Source: Caldalkalibacillus mannanilyticus JCM 10596 (GTDB lineage Bacteria; Bacillota; Bacilli; Caldalkalibacillales; JCM-10596). From it: a stretch of 64,000 nucleotides of DNA. Location of the stretch: NCBI RefSeq assembly GCF_000615945.1, contig NZ_BAMO01000004.1:1-64000 (forward strand), read 5' to 3'. This document shows positions 1 through 9,987 of this stretch, piece after piece; positions within the stretch are counted from its first letter, which is position 1; each line of letters opens with the position of its first letter. Under the pieces are notes generated by a model. It searched no databases and was not told the origin of the DNA. It worked only from the letters and a program-made list of their open reading frames with translations. Both the position numbers and the translations under genes were made by a program.

Positions 1-2
1 AA

Positions 3-2060
3 ACCTTATCTCGTGAGCTGCCTCAGTATATGATCCCAGCTTATTTTGTTCAACTAGAGCAGATGCCGTTAACGCCTAATGGTAAGATTGATCGTAAAGC
101 TCTTCCAGAGCCGAAAGATAGTATTCTATCAGGAGTTGAGTACGTTGCGCCACGAACGGAAACGGAAGAGAAGCTAGTTTTAATTTGGAAAGCCGTATTG
201 AATCTAGATACCATAGGAGTGAAGGACAACTTCTTTGAACTCGGAGGTCATTCTTTAAAAGCAACCACTCTGGTATCAAGAATTCATAAGGAAATGAATA
301 TCGACCTACCGTTACGAACGGTGTTTCAATCTCCTACTATAGAAGATATGGAGGAAGTAATTTCAGAGATGGAACATCAGCAACATGTTTCCATTCCTTT
401 GGCAAATAAAATGGATGTGTATCCCGTTTCATCTGCACAAAAGAGATTATATATCTTGCAACAACTAGAAGGTGCTGAAATAAGCAATAATATCCCAGCA
501 ACGCTAATCGTTCATGGTGCATTAGATGTGGAGCGCTTTGAGCATGCCTTCAGACAATTGATTGCTCGACATGAAATTCTGCGTACTAGTTTTGAAATGG
601 TAGATGGAGAACCTGTGCAACGGATACATTCAGAAGTTTCCTTCTCAATAGAACATACTCAAGCTGGAAAGGCAGATGAGGAGCAGGTAATTGGTAGCTT
701 TGTCCGTGCCTTTGATTTAGAACAAGCACCATTACTTCGAGTCGGACTACATGAATTAGAAGAAGAACGTCATATCTTAATGTTGGATATGCATCATATT
801 ATCTCGGATGGCGTTTCTATGGAAATTCTAATTCAAGAGTTTGCCCAGTTCTATGAAGGGAAAGAATTGCCTCCACTATCTATTCAATATAAGGATTACG
901 CTGTTTGGCAGCAATCGGAGGTACAAAGTCAACGAATGCAGAAACAAGAAGCCTATTGGTTAGATACTTTTGCTGGGGAAATTCCAGTGTTAGAAATGCC
1001 AACAGATTATTCGCGTCCTGCTGTACAAAGTTTTGCAGGGGAAACCATTGAGTTTGTCATAGATTCGTCAATCAGCAAGAGCTTGAGAGAAATAGCTAGC
1101 AAAACCGGAACAACACTCTATATGGTCTTTTTAGCGGCATATAAGTCCTTATTATACAAATATAGTGGGCAGGAAGATGTGGTCGTAGGAACCCCGATTG
1201 CTGGAAGAACAAATGCAGATTTAGAACCGCTTATTGGGATGTTCGTAAACACATTGGCTATTCGAAGCTATCCATCAGGGGAAAAGACGTTCATGGAGTT
1301 TCTTGAAGAAGTCAAGAAAACAACATTACAAGCCTATGAAAATCAAGAGTATCCGCTGGAAGAGCTGATCGAAAAGTTAAATATCGAACGCAGCTTAAGC
1401 CACAATCCATTATTTAGTACCATGTTTGTTCTGCAAAATATGGAGCAGGATGAAGTGGAACTTAAAGGTATAGACCTCCAGCCTTATCCACATGAGCATC
1501 ATGTTTCAAAATTTGATCTGACTCTTAATGTAGTCGAAGAGGAAGAACAATTTGTATGCAGTATTGAGTACGCAACGGCTTTATATAAGAAAGAAACCAT
1601 TGTTCATATGGCGGAACATTTTATTCAATTGGTTCAGAGCTTGGTCAATCATCCACAAGAGAAGCTGATGTCCTTGGAAATGATCACAGCAGATGAGAAG
1701 AAGCTGCTTCTATCAGAATTTAATGATACAGCAACTGCATATCCAAGAGAAAAGACCATCTATCAGTTGTTTGAAGAACAAGTAGAGAGAACTCCAGAGG
1801 CGATTGCTCTTGTCTTTGAAGGACAACAACTAACCTATCGTGAACTTAATGAACGAGCGAATCAGCTAGCTCACAACTTAAGAGAATATGAAATACAAGC
1901 GGATCAACTCGTTGGAATTATGGTAGAACGTTCGCTAGAAATGGTCATTGGAATTTTCGCCGTTCTAAAAGCTGGAGGAGCTACTTACCAATTGATCCAA
2001 GCTATCCTGAGGATCGTGTGCGTTATTTACTCGAAGATAGCCAATGCAGTTATATGTTAA
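3..2060 (+). CDS. Non-ribosomal peptide synthetase, segment 1 (A-tail, T, C, start of A)
   Basis: The reading frame enters from before the window; the first codons already read as the end of an adenylation domain (the A10 motif NGKIDRKAL is visible). Next come a thiolation domain with the phosphopantetheine motif LGGHSL, a full condensation domain with the active-site motif HHIISDG, and the first ~100 residues of the next A domain. At 1982/1983 the frame breaks. Family members read GGAYLPIDP here; inserting one T after base 1982 restores exactly that and joins the frame of the next segment. ORF residues after GGA, up to 2060, are out of frame. I infer one continuous protein of at least 2,660 residues for segments 1-3. 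The product is unknown because upstream modules lie outside the window. Family call is very secure. Confidence 0.93.
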   Translation, partial: TLSRELPQYMIPAYFVQLEQMPLTPNGKIDRKALPEPKDSILSGVEYVAPRTETEEKLVLIWKAVLNLDTIGVKDNFFELGGHSLKATTLVSRIHKEMNIDLPLRTVFQSPTIEDMEEVISEMEHQQHVSIPLANKMDVYPVSSAQKRLYILQQLEGAEISNNIPATLIVHGALDVERFEHAFRQLIARHEILRTSFEMVDGEPVQRIHSEVSFSIEHTQAGKADEEQVIGSFVRAFDLEQAPLLRVGLHELEEERHILMLDMHHIISDGVSMEILIQEFAQFYEGKELPPLSIQYKDYAVWQQSEVQSQRMQKQEAYWLDTFAGEIPVLEMPTDYSRPAVQSFAGETIEFVIDSSISKSLREIASKTGTTLYMVFLAAYKSLLYKYSGQEDVVVGTPIAGRTNADLEPLIGMFVNTLAIRSYPSGEKTFMEFLEEVKKTTLQAYENQEYPLEELIEKLNIERSLSHNPLFSTMFVLQNMEQDEVELKGIDLQPYPHEHHVSKFDLTLNVVEEEEQFVCSIEYATALYKKETIVHMAEHFIQLVQSLVNHPQEKLMSLEMITADEKKLLLSEFNDTATAYPREKTIYQLFEEQVERTPEAIALVFEGQQLTYRELNERANQLAHNLREYEIQADQLVGIMVERSLEMVIGIFAVLKAGGATYQLIQAILRIVCVIYSKIANAVIC

Positions 2061-3826
2061 CTACATCCAAGTGGAAGGAAAAAATAGTTGGTGAAGTGAC
2101 AACAATTGATCTTCATTCATTTGATTCTAGTAAATATAGTACTAGCAATTTAGAGTCGATTAACACTTCTGAACATTTGGCTTATGTCATTTATACATCG
2201 GGTACTACAGGTAATCCAAAAGGGGTTATCGTAGAACACCAAAGTGTAGTGAATTCTCTACTATGGAGGAATACAGAACTAGGATTAAACGAGAAAGATA
2301 GAGTATTGCAGCTGTTTTCTTTCTCATTTGATGCTTTCGTTGCGAGTTTGTTTAGCCCGCTGCTGTCAGGAGCAAGTGTTTATTTGCTTGGAGAACAAGA
2401 GGCACAGGACCCCATAGCTTTAGCTGGGACCATTACCAAGCAAGGGATTACTCTTTTCTTAAGTGTACCTAGTCTCTATACTGCCTTATTGGATATTTTA
2501 GATCAGAAACAGGCACCAAATCTTCGAGCTATCATTTTAGGAGGAGAAGGCATTAGTCAGTCATTAATCGAAAAGAGCCATCATTTCCTACCACAGGTAC
2601 AATTGGTTAATGAATATGGACCGACAGAAAATAGTGTCGTCACAACCTTTGTTCGCAATATCAGTCAAGGTGAAAAGCAAATCATTGGTACTCCAATCTG
2701 GAACAATCAAGTCATGATCATGAGGGGACATAAAGAGCTGCTGCCTGTCAATATCCCAGGTGAGTTGTGTGTAGCTGGTGTAGGTTTAGCCAGAGGATAC
2801 TTAAATAAACCTGAATTAACTGCGGAAAAGTTTGTCGAGCATCCATTTAATCAGGATCAGCGTATGTATCGTACTGGTGACTTAGCACAATGGCTGCCAG
2901 ATGGGAGCATTGAATATTTAGGTCGTATCGACCATCAAGTAAAAATTCGAGGATATCGTATTGAACTTGGGGAAATCGAAGCACAGCTATTAAAAATAGG
3001 CGTATTAAGGGATGTTGTTGTCACTGATTTAGAAGATGAAACAGGTCAAAAGTATCTATGTGCCTACTACACTCTGAATCAAGAATACAGTGTGAGTCAA
3101 TTGAGATCAACCTTGGCACGAGATCTGCCAAACTATATGATCCCATCCTACTTTGTACAGCTTGAGCAGATGCCATTAACTCCTAATGGAAAAATTGATC
3201 GTAAAGCCCTGCCAGAACCAGATGGAGCGATCCAAACAGGTGCGGAGTATGTAGCACCTCGAACGGAGGTAGAAGAAAAGCTCGTCGAAATATGGAAAAC
3301 AGTGCTTGGTCTACAGATGATAGGAGTAAAGGATCATTTCTTTGAACTCGGAGGGCATTCCTTACGAGCTACGAACTTGGTTTCTAAGATTCACAAAGAA
3401 ATGAATGTGAATCTGCCACTAAGAGTCGTCTTCCAATCACCTACTGTAGAAGCCATGGGTGAAGTCATTACAGGAATGGAGCAACACACACATATATCAA
3501 TACCAAGCGCAGAGATAAGGGATGTCTACCCTGTTTCTTCAGCACAAAAACGCTTATATATCTTGCATCAACTAGAAGGAGCAGAATTAAGCTATAATAT
3601 GCCATCTCACATGATTCTAAAAGGTTCTTTAGATCGTGAACGCTTAGAAGAAGCATTTAGGAAATTGATCGTCCGTCATGAAACCTTACGAACGAAATTC
3701 GAGATGGTAGGTGGAGAACCCGTACAAAAGATTCTTTCAGAAGTTCCTTTTCACGTAGAATATCTTCAGGCAAGTGAAGAAGAGGCGGAAGATTGGTTGA
3801 TCGCTTTGTTAGAGCTTTTGACTTAG
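2018..3826 (+). CDS. Non-ribosomal peptide synthetase, segment 2 (A, T, start of C)
   Basis: This continues segment 1 after the single-base break, so its apparent start codon is not a true start. It carries A-domain cores IYTSGTTGNPKG, NEYGPTE and YRTGDL, the A10 lysine motif NGKIDRKAL, a T domain with LGGHSL, and the start of a C domain. Reading the specificity pocket by alignment to GrsA gives D-A-A-L-I-G-E-V-V-K. This resembles aromatic-type codes such as the fengycin Tyr code, but I do not assign a substrate firmly. At about 3791-3794 the frame breaks again: one extra T in the TT run restores DLVDRFVRAFDLE, which matches the equivalent stretch of the other C domains (FVRAFDLE). Confidence 0.92.
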   Translation: MRYLLEDSQCSYMLTTSKWKEKIVGEVTTIDLHSFDSSKYSTSNLESINTSEHLAYVIYTSGTTGNPKGVIVEHQSVVNSLLWRNTELGLNEKDRVLQLFSFSFDAFVASLFSPLLSGASVYLLGEQEAQDPIALAGTITKQGITLFLSVPSLYTALLDILDQKQAPNLRAIILGGEGISQSLIEKSHHFLPQVQLVNEYGPTENSVVTTFVRNISQGEKQIIGTPIWNNQVMIMRGHKELLPVNIPGELCVAGVGLARGYLNKPELTAEKFVEHPFNQDQRMYRTGDLAQWLPDGSIEYLGRIDHQVKIRGYRIELGEIEAQLLKIGVLRDVVVTDLEDETGQKYLCAYYTLNQEYSVSQLRSTLARDLPNYMIPSYFVQLEQMPLTPNGKIDRKALPEPDGAIQTGAEYVAPRTEVEEKLVEIWKTVLGLQMIGVKDHFFELGGHSLRATNLVSKIHKEMNVNLPLRVVFQSPTVEAMGEVITGMEQHTHISIPSAEIRDVYPVSSAQKRLYILHQLEGAELSYNMPSHMILKGSLDRERLEEAFRKLIVRHETLRTKFEMVGGEPVQKILSEVPFHVEYLQASEEEAEDWLIALLELLT

Positions 3827-6800
3827 AAAGAGCTCCATTACTACGAGTAGGAGTGATTCAGCTTGAAGTAGATCGGCATATCCTGATGCTAGATAAGCAC
3901 CATATCATTTCCGACGGTGTATCGATGGAGCTTCTTACTCAAGAATTTATGCGCTTGTACGCCGGAGAAGAATTGCCATCTCTTAAAATTCAGTATAAAG
4001 ATTATGCCGTATGGCAGCATTCGCAGGTACAAAGCGAACGTATGAAACGTCAGGAAGCCTACTGGTTAAAAGCTTTTGCTGGAGAGCTTCCGGTGTTGGA
4101 ATTGCCTACAGATTATGTGCGTCCAGCCGTGCAAAGCTTTGCTGGAGATCTATTCGAATTTACAATTGACTCAACCATTAGTGCGGGGCTTAAGCAGATC
4201 GCCACAGAAACAGGGTCAACCTTGTATATGGTCCTATTAGCCGCCTATAAGTGTCTATTGCATAAATATAGTGGTCAAGAGGATATTATTGTGGGGACCC
4301 CCATTGCTGGAAGAGCTCATGCTGACCTTGAACCATTGGTCGGAATGTTCGTCAACACCTTAGCGCTTCGAAGCTACCCATCTGCTGAGAAAACATTCAT
4401 GGAGTTCCTGCAGGAAGTGAAAGAAATGACACTGCAATCATATGAGAACCAAGAGTATCCATTTGAGGAATTAGTAGAGCATTTGAATGTAGAAAGGGAC
4501 TTAAGTCGAAATGCCTTGTTTAACACGATGTTTACACTCCAAAATACGGGTCAGGAAGAAGGAGAGCTCCAGGGATTGCGATTACAAGCATATCCACAAA
4601 AGCATACCATCTCAAAATTTGATCTAAACATTAATGTAGTAGAGTCAGAAGAAGGAATGTTGTGTAGTATTGAATACGCCACTTCATTGTATATGAGAGA
4701 AACAATAGAGCTTATGGCGGAACATTTCACTCAATTAATGAAGGATGTTATCAACGATCCACAAGAGAAGCTATTAAATCTGGAAATGATAACAGCAGGA
4801 GAAAAGACTCAAATTCTGTCTGTATTCAATGATACAACAGCAGATTATCCAAGAGAGAAAACCATTCATCAGATGTTTGAAGAACAAGTGGAACGAACTC
4901 CTGACGCTATAGCTATCGTCTTTGAAGATCAAGAAATGAGTTATCGAGAGTTGAACGAAAGAGCCAATCAGCTTGCACGAACCTTAAGAGCGAATGGGGT
5001 ATGTGAAGACCAACTGGTGGGAATTATGGCAGAACGTTCTCTAGAGATGATGATTGGAATCTACGCTATCTTGAAGGCAGGTGGAGCGTATGTTCCTATT
5101 GACCCGACACATCCAGAAGAACGTATTCGCTACATTATGGGGGATGCAAATGCCGATATCCTACTTGTTCAGAAACACTTACTAAATAAAGCGGCATTTG
5201 ATGGACTTTGCATCATCTTAGAAGACGAAGCATCCTATCATGAGGATCGCTCAAACTTGGGTACTATGAATCTTTCAAGCCATCTTGCCTATGTCATCTA
5301 TACTTCTGGGACCACAGGAAATCCAAAAGGAGTTATGGTGGAGCATCATTCTGTGATAAACCGAATTTTGTGGATGCATGAGCAATATCCAATTTCAGCA
5401 AGTGACACGATTCTCCAAAAAACAGCGATCACCTTTGACGTATCTGTTTGGGAATTGTTCTGGTGGTCAATGGTCGGTTCCAAGGTCTGCTTACTCTCTG
5501 TCGGAGGGGAAAAGAATCCTAAGGTCATTCTAGATACCATTGCTCAGCATAAGGTCACAACGATGCACTTCGTCCCTGCTATGCTTCATGCTTTCTTAGA
5601 ATATCTAGAGCAACAAACAGGACAAGAACTGCAAGAAAAACTGATTTACTTACGCCAAGTGTTTGCTAGTGGAGAAGCTCTAACGCCATCTCATGCAAAT
5701 CGCTTCCAGCAGCTTGTCACACCGATCAACCAAACCAGATTGATCAATTTATATGGACCTACAGAGGCGACAGTGGATGTTTCCTTCTTCGATTGTCCAT
5801 TAGATGAGAAGGTGGAGAGTGTTCCAATAGGGAAACCAATTGACAATATCCAGCTCTATATTGTTAACGCGAATAATCAATTACAGCCGTTTGGTGTTGC
5901 CGGTGAACTATGTATCGCTGGGGTGGGACTTGCACGTGGATACTACAACCGTCCAGAGCTTACAGCGGAGAAGTTTGTACAGAACCCGTTTGTTCCGGGA
6001 GAGCGTATGTACCGTACGGGAGACTTGGCTCGTTGGTTATCAGATGGAAACATCGAGTATTTAGGACGGATCGATCATCAGGTGAAAATTCGTGGATTTA
6101 GAATTGAACTTGGAGAGATCGAAGCCAAAATCTTAAACCTAGCAAGCATTCAAGAAGCGATTGTGACTGACCAAGCAGACAATACAGGGCAAAAATATCT
6201 TTGCGCATACTTCACTGCTACCCATGAATGGAATGTCAGTGAGCTTAGAGCGGCATTGGCTCAAGAACTACCAAGCTACATGATCCCATCCTATTTTGTA
6301 CAGTTGGAGCAAATGCCATTATCACCAAATGGGAAGATCAATCGTAAAGCCTTGCCAAAACCAGAGGGAAGCATACAGACAGGAACTGAGTATATGGCTC
6401 CTCGTTCAGCGGTAGAAGAAAAACTAGTTCAAATCTGGCAGGACATACTAGGAGTAAAAACGGTAGGGATCAAGGACAACTTCTTTGATTTAGGAGGACA
6501 TTCCTTACGAGCAACCACTCTAGTAACTAGAATGCATAAAGAGCTTAATGTAGATGTACCGCTTAGGGTCATTTTCGAATCACCAACTGTGGAAGCCCTA
6601 GCGAAGGTGCTTCCAGCAATGGAACACCATGCGCATATATCCATTCCAATTGCTGAAGAAAGAGAATTCTATCCGGTATCGTCAGCACAGAAACGATTAT
6701 TTATTCTTCATCAGCTTGAAGGAGCAGAATTAAGCTACAATATGCCAACCATTATGAAGATAGAAGGGGCATTAGACCGAGCAAGATTGGAAAAAGCATT

Positions 6801-7989
6801 CCGTCAGTTGATGGTACGCCATGAAACATTACGCACTGGCTTTGAAATTGTAAGTGGAGAACCGGTACAACGTATCCATTCAGCGGTATCCTTTGAGATT
6901 GAATATGTAGAAGCTAGAGAGGACGAAACCGCAGAAATTTTTGAACGTTTTGTCCGTGCATTTGATCTAGAGAAGCCACCATTACTAAGGGTAGGAGTGA
7001 TTGAAGTAGGAGAAGAGTATCAGCTTCTCATGCTGGATATGCATCATATTATTTCCGATGGGGCTTCTACAGATCTTCTGGTTCAAGATTTTGTTCGCTT
7101 TTATGAAGGGGAAGAGGTTGCACCACTACGTATCCAGTACAAAGATTATGCAGTATGGCAACAGTCTGAGGAGCAAAGTGAGCGGTTGATAAAACAGGAA
7201 GGCTACTGGTTGAATGCTTTTAGCGGAGAGCTCCCGGTCTTAGAAATGCCTACAGATTATGCTAGACCAAGCGTGCGTAGCTTTGAAGGAGACACCTCTA
7301 AGTTTGTCATTGATGCCGAACTCACAGAACAAATAGAGAAATTGACAGAGAGTCATGGGGCGACAATGTATATGACGCTTCTAGCCGCCTACAACATCTT
7401 GCTTGCTAAGTACAGTGGTCAAGAAGATCTTGTCGTAGGAAGCCCAATTGCCGGTCGAACACATGCAGATCTAGAGCCGATTATCGGAGTATTTGTCAAT
7501 ACGTTAGCCATGCGCAATCAGCCATTGGCTGAAAGAGCCTTTCATGAGTTTTTAATGGATGTGAAGCAGAATGCCTTACTAGCTTACGAAAATCAAGAAT
7601 ATCCATTTGAAGAACTTGTAACGAAACTAAATCTACAACGTGATGTTAGTCGCAACCCATTGTTTGATACCATGTTTTTATTGAACACTACTGATGAACA
7701 AGAAGTACAAGCTGAAGCATCGCTTTCCGTTGTTCCATCCTATAATCAAACCTTTGCTAAATTTGATCTTTTACTAGGGATGAGCATAGAGAATGGAGAG
7801 ATTAACGGAGAATTTGAATATTGCACTAAGCTGTTCAAAAAGAATACAGTAGAAAAAATGTCCCAAGATTTGTTGTTCATATTAACGCAAATTGCTCAAG
7901 ATCCACAAATCAAATTAAAGGATATCAAACTAAGTGGCACTGAAAACAATAGTGAAGATTTAGTAGAGTCAGTTGAATTTATGTTTTAG
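3793..7989 (+). CDS. Non-ribosomal peptide synthetase, segment 3 (C, A-Ser, T, terminal C)
   Basis: In order: the rest of a C domain, a complete A domain, a T domain (LGGHSL) and a complete C domain ending the protein. The first C domain reads HHIISDG at its active site with a K before it. The A-domain pocket reads D-V-W-H-F-S-L-V-D-K, which I recall as the EntF serine code, so serine activation is likely. The last C domain has an intact HHIISDG and stops right at the usual C/A boundary. There is no thioesterase, reductase or epimerase domain. The apparent TTG start is an artefact of the frame break near 3792. A strong hairpin follows the stop, so this is the end of the operon. Release would need the terminal C domain, a free-standing thioesterase or a protein encoded elsewhere. 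Confidence 0.93.
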   Translation: MVDRFVRAFDLERAPLLRVGVIQLEVDRHILMLDKHHIISDGVSMELLTQEFMRLYAGEELPSLKIQYKDYAVWQHSQVQSERMKRQEAYWLKAFAGELPVLELPTDYVRPAVQSFAGDLFEFTIDSTISAGLKQIATETGSTLYMVLLAAYKCLLHKYSGQEDIIVGTPIAGRAHADLEPLVGMFVNTLALRSYPSAEKTFMEFLQEVKEMTLQSYENQEYPFEELVEHLNVERDLSRNALFNTMFTLQNTGQEEGELQGLRLQAYPQKHTISKFDLNINVVESEEGMLCSIEYATSLYMRETIELMAEHFTQLMKDVINDPQEKLLNLEMITAGEKTQILSVFNDTTADYPREKTIHQMFEEQVERTPDAIAIVFEDQEMSYRELNERANQLARTLRANGVCEDQLVGIMAERSLEMMIGIYAILKAGGAYVPIDPTHPEERIRYIMGDANADILLVQKHLLNKAAFDGLCIILEDEASYHEDRSNLGTMNLSSHLAYVIYTSGTTGNPKGVMVEHHSVINRILWMHEQYPISASDTILQKTAITFDVSVWELFWWSMVGSKVCLLSVGGEKNPKVILDTIAQHKVTTMHFVPAMLHAFLEYLEQQTGQELQEKLIYLRQVFASGEALTPSHANRFQQLVTPINQTRLINLYGPTEATVDVSFFDCPLDEKVESVPIGKPIDNIQLYIVNANNQLQPFGVAGELCIAGVGLARGYYNRPELTAEKFVQNPFVPGERMYRTGDLARWLSDGNIEYLGRIDHQVKIRGFRIELGEIEAKILNLASIQEAIVTDQADNTGQKYLCAYFTATHEWNVSELRAALAQELPSYMIPSYFVQLEQMPLSPNGKINRKALPKPEGSIQTGTEYMAPRSAVEEKLVQIWQDILGVKTVGIKDNFFDLGGHSLRATTLVTRMHKELNVDVPLRVIFESPTVEALAKVLPAMEHHAHISIPIAEEREFYPVSSAQKRLFILHQLEGAELSYNMPTIMKIEGALDRARLEKAFRQLMVRHETLRTGFEIVSGEPVQRIHSAVSFEIEYVEAREDETAEIFERFVRAFDLEKPPLLRVGVIEVGEEYQLLMLDMHHIISDGASTDLLVQDFVRFYEGEEVAPLRIQYKDYAVWQQSEEQSERLIKQEGYWLNAFSGELPVLEMPTDYARPSVRSFEGDTSKFVIDAELTEQIEKLTESHGATMYMTLLAAYNILLAKYSGQEDLVVGSPIAGRTHADLEPIIGVFVNTLAMRNQPLAERAFHEFLMDVKQNALLAYENQEYPFEELVTKLNLQRDVSRNPLFDTMFLLNTTDEQEVQAEASLSVVPSYNQTFAKFDLLLGMSIENGEINGEFEYCTKLFKKNTVEKMSQDLLFILTQIAQDPQIKLKDIKLSGTENNSEDLVESVEFMF

Positions 7990-8020
7990 ATAGTAGAGTG
8001 TGTAAAATAGAAAGAATTAC

Positions 8021-8066
8021 AGGAGCGAAATCAATGCAATGTTATAGTTGCATAGGTTTCGCTCCT
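8021..8066 (+). terminator. Hairpin closing the NRPS operon
   Basis: A perfect 10-bp stem pairs 8021-8030 (AGGAGCGAAA) with 8057-8066, and a second 6-bp stem (8034-8039 with 8048-8053) lies inside it. It sits about 30 bases after the NRPS stop. The T tract after it is poor (TCTAGTTTC), so termination is inferred mainly from stem strength and position. Confidence 0.6.
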
Positions 8067-8234
8067 TCTAGTTTCATTACTCTGTCTACCTGCTTATGCT
8101 GAAGAAACTGGAGAAGGTGTTTCATTTCTAAGAAAATCGTAGTCATTGGATCATAGAGTAGTATTTTCTCATGTTATAATTGTAGATAGTCAAACATACT
8201 AAAGATAAAACATGTATAGGAGTTGTTAGAAACC

Positions 8235-9983
8235 GTGTGGGAATTATTAATAGTGATGATTGAACGTTTAGGGTTAATTGTCGCTGTAGCCTTTATAATG
8301 ACTCGTTTTAAATCTATTCGCGACTTAATTGAATACAGGGAGATTTCGAAAAGACACCAAATAAGTGTTATTATTATGTTCGGAATATTTGGTATCATCG
8401 GAACTTACACAGGTTTAACTGTTAACGTAGAAACTGGAACATATAGCCGATGGGTTTTAGAATTAAGTCAAGAAGAGGCCATAGCCAATGCCCGTGTTAT
8501 TGGAGTTGTAGTCGCAGGCTTATTAGGCGGGTGGAAGGTAGGCTTAGGGGCAGGGTTAATCGCTGGGGTTCATCGTGCTTTTTTAGGTGGTTTCACAGGG
8601 ATTACTTGTGGCTTAGCTACAATTCTATCTGGAATTCTGGCTGGTTACTTTTATAAAAAAAATAAAAAGAATAATCGGATGTTATCATTACAAACAGCCT
8701 TATTTGTTGGAATGCTTGCGGAAACATTACAAATGGGATTAATTTTACTCATTTCAAGACCGTTTGAACAATCATGGAAACTAGTTGAAAGCATAGGGTT
8801 ACCCATGATTATTGCCAATGGGATTGGGGTGGCCATATTTATATTGATCATCCGTAATGTCATTAATGAGGAAGAAAGAATGGGTTCACTTCAAGCACAA
8901 AAAGCACTTAAATTAGCAGATTTAACGTTAAAATACTTACGAGGTGGATTAACAGAAATGTCTGCCCAACATACGTGTGAAATCCTATTGAAGGAAATTA
9001 ATGTTGTAGCTGTTTCTTTTACAGATAAAGACAGAGTATTAGCCTTTCTAGGCATAGGTGCAGATCATCACTTGAAAAGTGAAGTAATAAAAACAGAGGC
9101 CACTAAAAGAGTGTTGAGAAATGGACAACTAGTGATCGCTAACTCTGAGGAAATTAATTGTTCGTTTAATGACTGTCCGCTACGAGCAGTCGTGATTGCC
9201 CCTTTAAAAATTAAAGAGGAAACGATAGGAACCATTAAATTTTATTTTAAGTCGGAAAAAGAAATTTCACCTATGATTGTCGAATTTAGTAAAGGGCTCT
9301 CTACGTTATTAAGTCATCAGCTAGAACTTTCAGAAGTTGACCGTCATTTAGAACTAGCCAAACAAGCAGAAATTAAGGCGTTACAAGCACAAGTAAGCCC
9401 TCATTTCTTATTTAATGCTTTAAATACAATCGTTGCTTTAGTACGGACCGATCCCTTGAAAGCTAGAAAGCTATTAATTTCGCTTTCCCATTTCTTTAGA
9501 CAAAACTTGACTGGGACGGATGTTACTGAAACCACCTTAGAAAATGAATTAAAACATGTTAGCGCGTATTTAGAAATTGAAGAAGCCCGCTTTTCTGATA
9601 AATTAACTGTTCAGTATAAGATTGATCAAGGAGCATTATCTTGCAAGGTTCCACCCATGACATTACAACCTATAGTAGAAAATGCGATCAAACATGGAGT
9701 GAAAAAATTAACTGATCAAAGCAAAATCGTGATAAAGATCATAAAAGAAGAAGAGAATGTGTGTATTTCTATCATTGATAATGGCATCGGAATTGATCAT
9801 GAGCGTTTACGTCATCTTGGAAAAGAGAAAGTAGCTTCACAAACTGGGACTGGGATTGGCTTGTATAACATCATTCGCCGCTTACAAATGATGTATGGTG
9901 ATGAGGTGAAATTAGAAATTAATAGTGACAAAGGGATAGGAACAACAATTTTCATTCAAATTTCTCAAAAGAAGGGGGCTTAA
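8235..9983 (+). CDS. lytS: LytS-family sensor histidine kinase
   Basis: Membrane sensor kinase. The N-terminal ~200 residues are a multi-helix 5TM-LYT sensor region, followed by a GAF-like segment, a His_kinase domain with SPHFLFNALNTI, and a HATPase with DNGIGID and a GTGIGL glycine box. I chose GTG 8235 because the AGGAG at 8218-8222 lies 12 bases upstream; a TTG at 8223 in the same frame would leave no spacing. The gene is followed four bases later by its response regulator, then by a CstA-family carrier. In Bacillus and E. coli related LytS/BtsS kinases respond to pyruvate and control pyruvate carriers. That role is inferred here from context. The preceding ~150 bases hold a possible TATAAT at 8175-8180 and no clear -35. 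Confidence 0.88.
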   Translation: MWELLIVMIERLGLIVAVAFIMTRFKSIRDLIEYREISKRHQISVIIMFGIFGIIGTYTGLTVNVETGTYSRWVLELSQEEAIANARVIGVVVAGLLGGWKVGLGAGLIAGVHRAFLGGFTGITCGLATILSGILAGYFYKKNKKNNRMLSLQTALFVGMLAETLQMGLILLISRPFEQSWKLVESIGLPMIIANGIGVAIFILIIRNVINEEERMGSLQAQKALKLADLTLKYLRGGLTEMSAQHTCEILLKEINVVAVSFTDKDRVLAFLGIGADHHLKSEVIKTEATKRVLRNGQLVIANSEEINCSFNDCPLRAVVIAPLKIKEETIGTIKFYFKSEKEISPMIVEFSKGLSTLLSHQLELSEVDRHLELAKQAEIKALQAQVSPHFLFNALNTIVALVRTDPLKARKLLISLSHFFRQNLTGTDVTETTLENELKHVSAYLEIEEARFSDKLTVQYKIDQGALSCKVPPMTLQPIVENAIKHGVKKLTDQSKIVIKIIKEEENVCISIIDNGIGIDHERLRHLGKEKVASQTGTGIGLYNIIRRLQMMYGDEVKLEINSDKGIGTTIFIQISQKKGA

Positions 9984-9987
9984 TCTG

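Noticed and set aside
1982-3800. Programmed ribosomal frameshifting or genuine split NRPS proteins
   Set aside because: There is no slippery heptamer or ribosome site at the breaks, the apparent starts fall inside conserved domains, and the same one-base loss pattern occurs in unrelated genes of the window.
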